Of a stretch of DNA of 32,971 nt, positions 18,955-26,900 are shown one piece after another. Numbering within the stretch: the first letter of the stretch is position 1; every line of letters begins with the position of its first letter. Source of the stretch: Oceanobacter sp. (lineage in GTDB: Bacteria; Pseudomonadota; Gammaproteobacteria; Pseudomonadales; Oceanobacteraceae); the NCBI GenBank assembly GCA_002733645.1, contig NVWL01000026.1, forward strand, positions 1 through 32,971. Reading direction: 5' to 3'. Below the pieces are notes generated by a model. The model did not search any database. It saw nothing but the letters and a program-made list of their open reading frames with translations, and was not told where the DNA came from. A program made the translations under genes and the position numbers.

Positions 18955-19727
18955 GTGAAATTCAAGGATTGGATAAATTTAGCGAATACTTTAAAGGCTT
19001 TGAAGACCGCTACACATTAATAGGCGGTGTTGCGTGTTATTTGAATTTAACACAAGCAGGTATTGATTTCAGAGCCACTAAAGATTTAGATATCGTGTTG
19101 TCGGCGGAGGCCATAGACACAGAGTTTGTGCAAAAATTTTGGGACTTTGTTAAAGAGGGCGGATACCAGCACCAAGAAAAAAGCACCGGTAAAAAACAAC
19201 TCTATCGTTTTAGCAGGCCTGGGCATGCAGATTTCCCATATATGCTTGAGCTATTTTCAAAACAGCCAGACGATGTATTTTTAGAATTCGACGGTGAGTT
19301 AACGCCCATACCTGTCGACGATGATGTTTTGAGTTTATCGGCCATATTGTTAGATGAAGATTATTACCAGTGTATTAAAGATGGCGGTATTGAAATAGAA
19401 GGCGTACCGGTGCTGACACCTGCATACCTTGTGCCTTTTAAAATGCGCGCATATTGTGATTTGTCTGCTAGAAGAGCCAAAGGCGAGACAGTCGATTCGA
19501 AGGATATAAAGAAACATAAGAATGATGTGCTAAAAATATCACAGGTATTATCACCCACCTCAAAAATCCATGTGGCAGAGGTTATCAAGCAACACATGCG
19601 AGAATTTATTACTGAAATCGCAGGCCAAGATATTAGTATGAAAAGCCTTGGTCTTGCAGGTATTGCTGTAGAGGACATTATTGGTTTATGGCAAAAAATC
19701 TATGAGCTGGAGCCAGAAGTTAAATGA
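18951..19727 (+). CDS. AbiEii/MNT-like nucleotidyltransferase (putative toxin)
   Basis: This 258-residue protein shows the minimal nucleotidyltransferase signature: GG at residues 25-26 (TLIGGVACYL), then Asp45 and Asp47 in RATKDLDIVL. Glu100 (YMLELFS) is a plausible third metal ligand. The later TPAYLVPFKMRAY segment and a helical C-terminus resemble AbiEii-type and related defence nucleotidyltransferases. Such enzymes transfer nucleotides to tRNA or protein; the substrate here is unknown. It is translationally coupled to the winged-helix gene. After its TGA the same frame stays open for 31 more codons (to 19823), and an ATGA-overlapping start at 19724 gives only six codons, perhaps a decayed third gene. 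Confidence 0.8.
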   Translation: MSEIQGLDKFSEYFKGFEDRYTLIGGVACYLNLTQAGIDFRATKDLDIVLSAEAIDTEFVQKFWDFVKEGGYQHQEKSTGKKQLYRFSRPGHADFPYMLELFSKQPDDVFLEFDGELTPIPVDDDVLSLSAILLDEDYYQCIKDGGIEIEGVPVLTPAYLVPFKMRAYCDLSARRAKGETVDSKDIKKHKNDVLKISQVLSPTSKIHVAEVIKQHMREFITEIAGQDISMKSLGLAGIAVEDIIGLWQKIYELEPEVK

Positions 19728-19909
19728 GCAATACAAGGTTATAACTGCGGTCAGTTAATTACAGCGTTGCATGAGCGGCCTATTGATCGGTATATAGATC
19801 AAGTTTCAGGTAGTAAAAAATAGGAACTTAAAGCGTTGCACCAAATGGTCACGGCTTGGTCACAATTGAATTTTTTCAGTAGTCACTTACTGATAGTGCA
19901 TTTCAAGAT

Positions 19910-19986
<77 letters not shown>

Positions 19987-20071
19987 TTTTTTCTTTAACT
20001 TAGAGGTGTGCCGAACGGCTGCCGTGTAAGTGCCCGCATTGTATATGGTTTTTGGATATCGCTCTACTGCT

Positions 20072-21163
20072 TCAGAGCAGCGCCGCGGCTTTGATGTGGG
20101 CGTATATGGGCATGTCTTTTGTTAAGCCGAGTTGGCTGGCGGATAGTTTGGTGATGCGGGTGGTGAGGGTGTTATTGCCGCTTTGCAGCTGCACGAGGAG
20201 TAACGCGGGGTTGCGGTCGTGACGGATGTCTTTGATGACACACGGCAGGCTGTTGATGATGCTGCTGTCGGGTGTTTCCGTGTGACTTAGGCTGATATCT
20301 CGGGCTTGTATCCATAAGCGTACCACTTGCCCAGGCCGAAGATGCTGCGCTGGAATTTTTAGCTTGTTGCCTGCGGATAGATGCACATTCGCCAGTTGCC
20401 ATTGATTGTCGATGCTGCTGATGCCGCCTTCGATAATACTGCCTACTTCTCTGCCAATGTCTTCTGGGAAGCGTGGGTCGCTGAGTATGTCGAGCATCGT
20501 CCCTTGAGTAATTATTTTGCCCTGATCGAGGGCGACGATGTAATCCCCCAGTCTTGCTGCCTCATGTAATGAGTGCGTGACGTAAATAATGGGCAGGTTG
20601 AAGTCACTTTTTAGCCGTTCTAAATATGGCAGGATGTCGCGCTTACGGGCTTCGTCGAGGGAGGCCAGCGGTTCGTCCATTAGCAATAACTTGGGCTGGC
20701 GTAGTAGTGCTCGTACAATCGCCACGCGTTGACGTTCGCCCCCGGATAAACTCTCGGGCATGCGCATTAGGGTGTGTTCGATATTAAAGAGTGCGATCAG
20801 TTGATCCTTCGAAAGCTCTTCTTTGGGCGACTCATCGTTTTGGCGCAGTTTATAACGTTCAGCAAAGGCGAGATTTTTCTCGACACTCATATGCGAAAAC
20901 AAACTCGCTTCTTGAAACACATAAGCGAGCGGTCGTTGCTCTGTTGGCTTACTTTTACTGTCTTGTTGCCAATGCTCGCCGTTAAATTCGATGTCGCCTT
21001 GGCAAGGTGCTAGCCCAGCGATGGCTCTGAGTAGCGTCGTTTTACCGGAACCCGACGGCCCAAAAATAATGCTGACACCTTGGGCGGGCAGCGCTAATTT
21101 TGCTTCAAGGGTAAACTCTTCGGCCGTCGCTTTAATATCTAGGGTTAACCCATTTACTGCCAT
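20072..21163 (-). CDS. modC: Molybdate ABC transporter ATP-binding protein ModC
   Basis: ModC hydrolyses ATP to drive molybdate import through ModB. Walker A is GPSGSGKTT (residues 35-43), the ABC signature LSGGERQR (139-146) and Walker B LLLMDEP (159-165), with the switch His in VTHSLHEA. The C-terminal part, about residues 255-363, is the TOBE/Mop molybdate-sensing domain that distinguishes ModC from generic ABC ATPases. The length of 363 fits the family. It is last of modA-modB-modC and overlaps modB by 10 bases. No ModE box was found before modA. Confidence 0.93.
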   Translation of the reverse strand: MAVNGLTLDIKATAEEFTLEAKLALPAQGVSIIFGPSGSGKTTLLRAIAGLAPCQGDIEFNGEHWQQDSKSKPTEQRPLAYVFQEASLFSHMSVEKNLAFAERYKLRQNDESPKEELSKDQLIALFNIEHTLMRMPESLSGGERQRVAIVRALLRQPKLLLMDEPLASLDEARKRDILPYLERLKSDFNLPIIYVTHSLHEAARLGDYIVALDQGKIITQGTMLDILSDPRFPEDIGREVGSIIEGGISSIDNQWQLANVHLSAGNKLKIPAQHLRPGQVVRLWIQARDISLSHTETPDSSIINSLPCVIKDIRHDRNPALLLVQLQSGNNTLTTRITKLSASQLGLTKDMPIYAHIKAAALL

Positions 21164-21858
21164 GAGTTAGCTCCGCTCTTATGTTGTTTTCGCCCGTATA
21201 CCAGCAACAGCACCGCAAACGAAAATATTAATAACACGACTGATAATACATGTGCCTGTGGGTAAGCGAGCGCTTCCACATGGTCATATATTTGCACTGA
21301 GGCGACCTTGGTTTCGCCGGGAATGTTGCCGCCAATCATCAGTACGACGCCAAATTCACCCACTGTGTGGGCAAAGCCCAGTACCGCTGCGGTAATAAAA
21401 CCGGGGCGCGCTAAGGGCAGGGTAATATGAATAAAACGTGCCCACGGCCCAGCGCCTAAGGTTGCTGCTACTTCTGCCGGGCGAGGGCCAATCGCAGCGA
21501 AGGCGTTTTGTAGCGGTTGCACAACAAAGGGCAGTGAGTAAATCACAGAAGCAATGACTAGCCCGGTAAAACTGAACGCCAATGTACCAAATCCGAGTGC
21601 ATGAATAAGTTTGCCGAATGTGCTGTCCGGGCTAAAAGCGAGCAATAAGTAAAAGCCAAGTACCGTCGGTGGCAGCACCAAAGGGAGGGCGACTAAGGCA
21701 TTAATCACGCTGCGTAATTTGCTTGGTTTTTTGCTTAGCCATAGGGCTAATGGTGTTCCGATGATTAATAAAATCAGGGTGGCAGTGATGGCCAGTTTTA
21801 CGGTTAGCCATAGGGCGCTTAGGTCGTCGACGGAGAGCGCAAAGTTTGAATCAGTCAT
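21154..21858 (-). CDS. modB: Molybdate ABC transporter permease ModB
   Basis: This inner-membrane permease of about 234 residues has five or more hydrophobic segments. The EAA loop region reads [24 protein letters not shown], where the ATPase docks. [16 protein letters not shown] is highly typical of ModB. The frame is open to 21876, but the Met at 21858 gives an N-terminus aligning with known ModB proteins (a short polar stretch before the LWLTVKLA helix) and overlaps the modA stop by eight bases. Neither start has a strong Shine-Dalgarno. Confidence 0.92.
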   Translation of the reverse strand: MTDSNFALSVDDLSALWLTVKLAITATLILLIIGTPLALWLSKKPSKLRSVINALVALPLVLPPTVLGFYLLLAFSPDSTFGKLIHALGFGTLAFSFTGLVIASVIYSLPFVVQPLQNAFAAIGPRPAEVAATLGAGPWARFIHITLPLARPGFITAAVLGFAHTVGEFGVVLMIGGNIPGETKVASVQIYDHVEALAYPQAHVLSVVLLIFSFAVLLLVYGRKQHKSGANSWQ

Positions 21859-22600
21859 GGGGGATATCATACCCATGTTGGCGAATAATGCCTTGGGCGG
21901 TAGCCGATTGAATAAAACGAATAAAATCCTGCGCTGCTATGTTATCCGCTGCGCGACTCAAGAGTATTCCATCTTGTTTAATTGGCTGGTGATACGTATC
22001 AGGAACAAGCCAGTGTTGCGTCGTATTCAGTTCGCCTTGAGCCTGAGCGCGGGCGATAAACCCGAGTGGGGCATTACCGCTTTCAATAAACCGATAGGTC
22101 TGCGAGATGTTTTCGCCCATTACCCAGTGTGGTTGGGTCGCTTGTTTTAGTGTCAGGCGTTGTAGTGTTTGTTCTGCCGCCAGCCCGTAAGGGGCAAGAC
22201 GAGGGTTGGCGATAGCCAATTTAGTCAAGTCGCTGGTTTGCAGCGAAGTAAGCGGTGACTGACATGAAGAAGGGCACCATAAAACTAAGCGACCGATTGC
22301 GTAAGTGAAGGGTTCGAGTGTGGCATCGTTCTGTGCCAGTAAGGCGGGCTTGTCACTGTCAGCAGAGAGAAATACATCAAACGGTGCGCCGTGCTGAATT
22401 TGTGCGAAGAGTTTGCCAGATGACGCCGAGCTGATAACTAAGTCATGGCCGTACGCGTGCTTAAAATACGGTGCTAGAGCATGCAAGGTCGAGGTGAAAT
22501 TGGATGCGACGGCCACACGCACTTCATTCGCCTGGCTAGAGGGGGTGCTATTAGAAAGGCTACTAAGTAGTGCTAGAACAGTAAATGTCAGCCATTTCAT
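21851..22600 (-). CDS. modA: Molybdate-binding periplasmic protein ModA
   Basis: This 249-residue solute-binding protein captures molybdate or tungstate and delivers it to ModB. An N-terminal signal peptide (about 1-24, ending SSQA) precedes [21 protein letters not shown], the first ModA anion-binding stretch. [25 protein letters not shown] holds the second Ser and the typical ModA core. It starts the modABC unit and lies divergently from ytoQ across a 96-bp gap that must hold both promoters. Confidence 0.93.
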   Translation of the reverse strand: MKWLTFTVLALLSSLSNSTPSSQANEVRVAVASNFTSTLHALAPYFKHAYGHDLVISSASSGKLFAQIQHGAPFDVFLSADSDKPALLAQNDATLEPFTYAIGRLVLWCPSSCQSPLTSLQTSDLTKLAIANPRLAPYGLAAEQTLQRLTLKQATQPHWVMGENISQTYRFIESGNAPLGFIARAQAQGELNTTQHWLVPDTYHQPIKQDGILLSRAADNIAAQDFIRFIQSATAQGIIRQHGYDIPHD

Positions 22601-22696
22601 TCCGATGTCGCCACAAAATCTGGATTCAGTCAGGCATAATAGCGTCTTTCAACGAGTGTTTTTTAACTTTCTATTTTACCGGACTGGGAGAACCGT

Positions 22697-23137
22697 ATGT
22701 CGTGGAATATTTATTTGTCGGGTGAGATTCATACCGACTGGCGCGAGCAAATCATCAATGGCTGCAAAGAGCTGAAACTGGACGTTACCTTTACCTCCGC
22801 CGTGACCAATCATGAAGCCAGCGATGCCGCCGGTGATGTACTGGGTGAAGAAGAAAAGAGCTTCTGGCGCGATCATAAGTCGGCAAAGGTGAATGCCATT
22901 CGTATTAAAAACCAAATCGAAAAGTGTGACTTAGCCATCATTCGTTTTGGCGATAAGTACAAGCAGTGGAATGCGGCCTTCGATGCCGGTTACTGTGCGG
23001 CATTGGGCAAGCCTTACATCACCCTTCACGCTGAAGATATTATTCACCCTCTGAAAGAAGTGGATGGCTCGGCCATGGCGTGGGCGACTACACCAGAACA
23101 GGTTGTGGAAGTGATCAACTACGTGATCTCGCGCTAA
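22697..23137 (+). CDS. ytoQ: YtoQ family protein
   Basis: This 146-residue cytoplasmic protein opens WNIYLSGEIHTDWREQI and carries CDLAIIRFGDKYKQWNAAFDAGYCAALGKPYI. The fold looks like the nucleoside 2-deoxyribosyltransferase-type Rossmann proteins to which the YtoQ family (TIGR03646) is related (recognised from memory). Its biochemical function is not established. GGGAG six bases before the ATG at 22697 supports the start. It is monocistronic; an imperfect hairpin (CGCTAAA/TTTAGCG, 23132-23161) covers the stop but has no T-run. I see nothing else in 23162-23390. Confidence 0.85.
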   Translation: MSWNIYLSGEIHTDWREQIINGCKELKLDVTFTSAVTNHEASDAAGDVLGEEEKSFWRDHKSAKVNAIRIKNQIEKCDLAIIRFGDKYKQWNAAFDAGYCAALGKPYITLHAEDIIHPLKEVDGSAMAWATTPEQVVEVINYVISR

Positions 23138-23401
23138 ATAGCTTCGCATGAGCGTTTAGCGATTGGCTGCGCTCACTATGTTGTTGACTTTAAGCTGCTG
23201 ACGATAAGTTGCCGACTATGTTCTGAATGTTCACTGACATTTTTCGTGCTCATAAATTCACGGGTTGAAGTGCTAACCTAACACAGTGGTTAGCCAAATC
23301 GGCCATAGTGAATAATCTCGTAATTGCGTTGATTGCGGGCTTACCTACTCCTTGTTGTACTTGTTACAGTTCAAAGATTATAAAAATACGGAATTCTATG
23401 T

Positions 23402-23944
23402 ATGCCCGGATCTTTTATCTCAGGTATGGAAATCGCGTTTGGCCTGTCGTCTTACGGCGTAGTGGCTGTCGCCGTCAATAAAGGCGAGCTGTGCGCTTTG
23501 CTTTTGGGCGACAGTCGTGCGGAATTGCTCGATGATCTTCTGCATATGTTCCCAAACATCACTATGTCTCACGATAAAACCGCTTCGCATATGCTTAGCA
23601 ACGTGTTGCAGTCGATAGAATCACCTAAGCGTTCTTTGGATGTGCCGCTGCATATGCTAGGTACTGAATTCCAGTGCCAAGTCTGGCGTTATCTACAAAC
23701 GATCCCTGTGGGCGAAACACGAACGTATGCTGAAGTTGCCGAGGATCTTGGTCGTCCTGAGGCGGTACGCGCGGTGGCCAATGCGTGTGGAGCCAATAAG
23801 ATTGCGGTGTTGATTCCTTGCCATCGTGTCGTTCGTTCGGATGGTGGTTTAGGCGGTTATCGATGGGGGATGTCTCTGAAAGAATCACTGCTTGCGCGTG
23901 AGTGTGAACTTACTTCAGAACGCCGATCTAGAATTTGTGGATAA
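23402..23944 (+). CDS. ogt: Methylated-DNA-protein-cysteine S-methyltransferase (Ogt/Ada C-terminal type)
   Basis: This enzyme removes alkyl groups from O6-alkylguanine and O4-alkylthymine by irreversible transfer to its own cysteine. The 180-residue protein has the PCHRV active site with Cys140, the arginine-finger helix RPEAVRAVANACGANK and the C-terminal GGLGGYRWGMSLKESLL. The block sequence is closest to the C-terminal domain of Ada, but the N-terminal metal-binding and AraC domains are absent, so it is a stand-alone Ogt-type enzyme. GGAATT lies before the ATG at 23402, four bases after another out-of-frame ATG. The stop codon lies within a perfect DnaA-box-like sequence. Confidence 0.93.
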   Translation: MPGSFISGMEIAFGLSSYGVVAVAVNKGELCALLLGDSRAELLDDLLHMFPNITMSHDKTASHMLSNVLQSIESPKRSLDVPLHMLGTEFQCQVWRYLQTIPVGETRTYAEVAEDLGRPEAVRAVANACGANKIAVLIPCHRVVRSDGGLGGYRWGMSLKESLLARECELTSERRSRICG

Positions 23945-24106
23945 AGCAATACTTAAAATTGATTTTTTGTCGTATAAAAACGTTGCTATTTTGTCATCAC
24001 CTTACAAAACACGTATAACTCAATGAATCTATTGAGTTTTCTTTAGAATTTTAATGAAAAGTTCATGTTTGTTAGTTATTCAACTATCCACAATTTCTGT
24101 GGATAA
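23936..24106. other. Cluster of DnaA-box-like sequences in AT-rich gap
   Basis: TGTGGATAA (reverse complement of the DnaA box TTATCCACA) occurs at 23936-23944 and again at 24098-24106. The second is mirrored by CTATCCACA at 24084-24092, forming an 8-bp inverted repeat with a 5-base loop. The 140 bases between are AT-rich. This accounts for most of the non-coding 23945-24242 gap, together with one terminator and two hairpins. Confidence 0.5.
24017..24044 (+). terminator. Probable terminator of the ogt-like gene
   Basis: AACTCAAT (24017-24024) pairs perfectly with ATTGAGTT (24031-24038) around a six-base loop and runs into TTCTTT. The stem is AT-rich and so rather weak. Confidence 0.6.
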
Positions 24107-24180
24107 CTTCGGGGATAAACTGCGGTTAACTGATTGAAACGAGCGTTTTAAGTAGGTTGATTTTAAATTGGCTGGAATAT

Positions 24181-24227
24181 GACCAGCCACTGTAGTGACT
24201 GGTCAGTGAGGTCACGAAGCAGTGACC
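24181..24227. other. Two adjacent hairpins between convergent genes
   Basis: GACCAG/CTGGTC with inner CACT/AGTG (24181-24204) is followed by GGTCAC/GTGACC (24210-24227). Both share GGTCA/TGACC-like arms. They lie just past the stop of the minus-strand kinase gene, without T-runs, and may act as transcript 3'-end structures. Confidence 0.5.
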
Positions 24228-24242
24228 ATAATGCAGTAAATA

Positions 24243-25232
24243 TTACAGTACGCTTTTTAATGGCTCGTGTTGTTCGGCATCCAAGCGAGGTCCAAACTGA
24301 CTCACTACTTTCGACGAAGCTGCGCTGGCTAAGCGCCCTGCTGCAGCAAAATCATGACCATGGGTGATCGCGTATAAAAATGCGCCAGCAAACATGTCGC
24401 CTGCGCCATTGCTGTCTACTGCCGTCACAGCGTTAGGCGCTATTTCATGCAGTGTTTCACCATCAAAAGCCAATGCGCCTTTGCTGCCTAAGGTGATGGC
24501 GAAGGTTTTTGCCACTTTTTTAATGGCATCAATCGCGTCGTCTAGGCTGTCAGTATCGGCATAGAGTTTGGCTTCTTGTTCGTTGCAGAACAGCAGGTCA
24601 ACGCCATCTCCAATCATTTCTTTCACACCGTCTTTAAAGAACTGAACCATGGCAGGGTCGGAGAAGGTCATTGCGACTTTCACGCCGTGCTTACGGGCTA
24701 GTTCGCGTACTTGAATGGCGGCGGCGCGGCTTGGATCTGATGTGACTAAGTAGCCTTCGATGTAGGCGTATTCAGACTGTGCTAAGGCGTCTTCATTGAT
24801 GTGGTTTTGGTGCAGTTCGCTGGTGATACCTAGGTGAGTATTCATAGTGCGTTCTGCGTCGGGTGTTACCATGACCAAGCATTTACCGGTCACGCCTTCG
24901 TCGCGGTCATCACCCATATTGGTATCAACGCCAGCCGCTTTCATGTCGGCAATGTAAAAATCACCGGCTTCGTCGTTAGCAACATTGCAGGTGTAGAAGG
25001 CGTTCGCACCAAAGTAGCTTGCACCGATAATGGTATTGGCGGCACTGCCACCACACGCACGTTTTTTAAGGCCGTAACGGCTGGTCAGTATCTCAAGCAT
25101 GGAGGCTAGTTGGTCGGCTTCAATTAAAGTCATCATGCCTTTTTCAATGCCTGCGTCATTGAAGAAAGCGTCATCAACTTCAAACTCTTTATCAACCAGT
25201 GCGTTGCCAATGCCGTATATGTGATAGCCCAT
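24243..25232 (-). CDS. PfkB-family sugar/nucleoside kinase, adenosine-kinase-like
   Basis: Ribokinase-fold kinases phosphorylate sugars or nucleosides with ATP. The 329-residue protein has the first PfkB signature region ACGGSAANTIIGASYFGA (59-76). The second is DSNGAGDMFAGAFLY (273-287), where Asp279 is the catalytic base and GAG the anion hole. The LLFCNEQEAKLY segment is the usual conserved Asn-Glu region. The whole resembles bacterial proteins annotated as adenosine kinase, but substrate identity cannot be read with certainty from the motifs. It is convergent with the ogt-like gene and divergent from the channel gene. Confidence 0.88.
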   Translation of the reverse strand: MGYHIYGIGNALVDKEFEVDDAFFNDAGIEKGMMTLIEADQLASMLEILTSRYGLKKRACGGSAANTIIGASYFGANAFYTCNVANDEAGDFYIADMKAAGVDTNMGDDRDEGVTGKCLVMVTPDAERTMNTHLGITSELHQNHINEDALAQSEYAYIEGYLVTSDPSRAAAIQVRELARKHGVKVAMTFSDPAMVQFFKDGVKEMIGDGVDLLFCNEQEAKLYADTDSLDDAIDAIKKVAKTFAITLGSKGALAFDGETLHEIAPNAVTAVDSNGAGDMFAGAFLYAITHGHDFAAAGRLASAASSKVVSQFGPRLDAEQHEPLKSVL

Positions 25233-25359
25233 TATGTCGTCCCGTTTGGTTTTTTATGTCTTTTAAAATGTTTGTGTTTTTGCTGGTGTTGAGTGTACCT
25301 CAAAGCCAGAGTCGTTACCGAGGTTAGCCCTTATAGTCGCAAGTGGTTATGATGCAGGC

Positions 25360-26490
25360 ATGAACAAACTCACGCGTTTTGTACGTCACCAAAAGCGAAC
25401 CCGCCATGCCGTCTACATGACGGACCGCAATATTTTGCGCAGCGTGCAGAAATCTATGATTCTGCTCGCGGTCTTCGCAACCTTGCACGTGTTGGCTATG
25501 GTGCAGTTTGAGAGCATGTCTTTATGGGATGCATTTTGGTTAACCATGACCACGCTGACTACGGTGGGTTATGGTGATCTAACGGCAGAAACCGTGCCGG
25601 GCAGAATTGCCACTATGCTGTTGATCTTTCTGATTGGTATTACGTTAATGACCTTGCTAATCAGTGATTACGTGGATTTTCGAATTGCTCGTCGTGAGCG
25701 TATTAGAAGCGGACATTGGGACTGGAACATGGATAATCACATCCTCATCATTAACACCCCTAAGTACAATCGTGAAAATTACTTTACGCGAATGGTCAGC
25801 CAACTGCGCGAGAGTGATGAGTTCAAAGAAACTCCCATCATGTTATTAAATGAGGACTTTCAAGATGGCTTGCCTGATTCATTAAAGTCTCTTGGGGTTG
25901 TTCATGTGACGGGCCTTGCCAGCCGCCCGGAAGATTTAGTCCGTGCGAATGCCGAGCGTGTGCAGCATATTGTTGTCTTAGCCCGGAATGAGTATTCCTC
26001 GGATAGCGATAGCTATACCTTTGATGTGTGTCATCGTTTATGGGAGTTATCCTTGGGCCATAAAACGATTGTTGAGTGTGTGGATGATACCAATCGGCAG
26101 CGCTTGAAGGAGTTAGATATTAGGGCTGTGATTCGTCCGATCCGCTCCTACCCTGAGCTGGTGGTTCGTTCCATGGTGGCGCCGGGGTCTGAGGTGGTGA
26201 TCGAGGATATGTTTACCCACGCCAATGATCATACTGTGCGTTACCCGGTGTGGCTGGAAGGCGAGCGTTGGGCGGATGTGGTGAATGCGATCATCCAATC
26301 AAATATTGGTACACCGCTGGCGTATGTCACACGAGATGGGGCGGTCATAATGCACCCGGATGGCGATGATCATGTTCATGCTCAGTCGTTATTGATATTG
26401 GTGCATACCGAGCGAGCAACAAGTGCCAAAGATGTACACAAAGCTATCGAAAATCACTTCAACGTGCTCTTAAAAGACATCGAGAGATAA
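25360..26490 (+). CDS. Two-TM potassium channel with cytoplasmic RCK/TrkA-N-like domain
   Basis: This 376-residue inner-membrane protein has a first TM (about 31-50), a pore loop with the potassium selectivity filter TTVGYGD (67-73) and a second TM (about 82-102). A cytoplasmic region with alternating strands follows (HILIINTP, IMLLNEDF, HIVVLAR, KTIVECVDD), fitting an RCK/TrkA-N Rossmann domain (about 120-250). A C-terminal part of about 120 residues may be a second regulatory lobe. The HILIINTP strand lacks the full GxGxxG nucleotide motif, so its ligand may differ from NAD. The gene is monocistronic. Confidence 0.9.
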   Translation: MNKLTRFVRHQKRTRHAVYMTDRNILRSVQKSMILLAVFATLHVLAMVQFESMSLWDAFWLTMTTLTTVGYGDLTAETVPGRIATMLLIFLIGITLMTLLISDYVDFRIARRERIRSGHWDWNMDNHILIINTPKYNRENYFTRMVSQLRESDEFKETPIMLLNEDFQDGLPDSLKSLGVVHVTGLASRPEDLVRANAERVQHIVVLARNEYSSDSDSYTFDVCHRLWELSLGHKTIVECVDDTNRQRLKELDIRAVIRPIRSYPELVVRSMVAPGSEVVIEDMFTHANDHTVRYPVWLEGERWADVVNAIIQSNIGTPLAYVTRDGAVIMHPDGDDHVHAQSLLILVHTERATSAKDVHKAIENHFNVLLKDIER

Positions 26491-26529
26491 ACCGCTTTGC
26501 CTCATCTCTTATGTTTGGCATAATGAGCA

Positions 26530-26544
26530 TGTAACTTTATAACA
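26530..26544 (+). promoter_or_regulatory. Candidate Zur (zinc uptake regulator) box
   Basis: TGTAACTTTATAACA agrees with the gammaproteobacterial Zur core TGTTATANTATAACA at 11 of 14 defined positions, with a perfect right half. It ends two bases before the ATG at 26547, where no Shine-Dalgarno is visible. Zinc control fits the His-rich receptor downstream. Consensus is quoted from memory. Confidence 0.45.
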
Positions 26545-26546
26545 TA

Positions 26547-26825
26547 ATGGTTTCTGTGAAACATTATCTACTCCCCCTGCTTGCTGTTGTTTTTATGCAG
26601 CTACTGCAACCTCTTCATGAAGTTGTAGCGCACGGTGACGGCCACGAGAAATCCTTTGTAGATTGTGAGTTTTGTACTCATGTACAAGACGTTAAGTCGG
26701 CCACACTTGATAGTGGTCACACTCCTTCGGTTGTTGTTACAGCCATTCTTTCTCCTGATGTGGCGACTGTATTTGCGGATCGTCCTAAGCCGTTCGAACT
26801 CGCCCGAGGCCCTCCTGCTGTCTGA
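26547..26825 (+). CDS. Small exported DUF2946-like protein
   Basis: This 92-residue protein has a signal peptide (about 1-28, ending VVAHG) and then an HGDGHEKSFVDCEFCTHVQD segment with His29, His33, Cys40, Cys43 and His45, a plausible metal-binding cluster. It ends FELARGPPAV. The CxxC plus terminal RGPP layout resembles DUF2946 proteins, which often sit beside TonB-dependent metal receptors (from memory). It lies 54 bp upstream of the ZnuD-like receptor and probably shares its transcript. A GTG at 26556 is an alternative start. A periplasmic metal-binding role is inferred. Confidence 0.7.
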   Translation: MVSVKHYLLPLLAVVFMQLLQPLHEVVAHGDGHEKSFVDCEFCTHVQDVKSATLDSGHTPSVVVTAILSPDVATVFADRPKPFELARGPPAV

Positions 26826-26900
26826 TTTATCGCGTTTCTTTTTTTGCGCTTTTTTAACAGACATTTTTCAGGAATAGACATGATCAACTCAATAACTTGA

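Noticed and set aside
22601..22696. ModE-type molybdate operator before modA
   Set aside because: I looked for the TATA-rich inverted ModE pattern between modA and ytoQ and found nothing close.
23936..24106. Chromosomal origin oriC
   Set aside because: No dnaA, dnaN, gidA or mioC neighbours and only three boxes; kept as a low-confidence DnaA-box cluster.
26665..26877. Plus-strand open frame overlapping the DUF2946-like gene
   Set aside because: Out of frame with the signal-peptide-bearing gene and made of Leu/Arg-rich shadow sequence without a ribosome-binding site.
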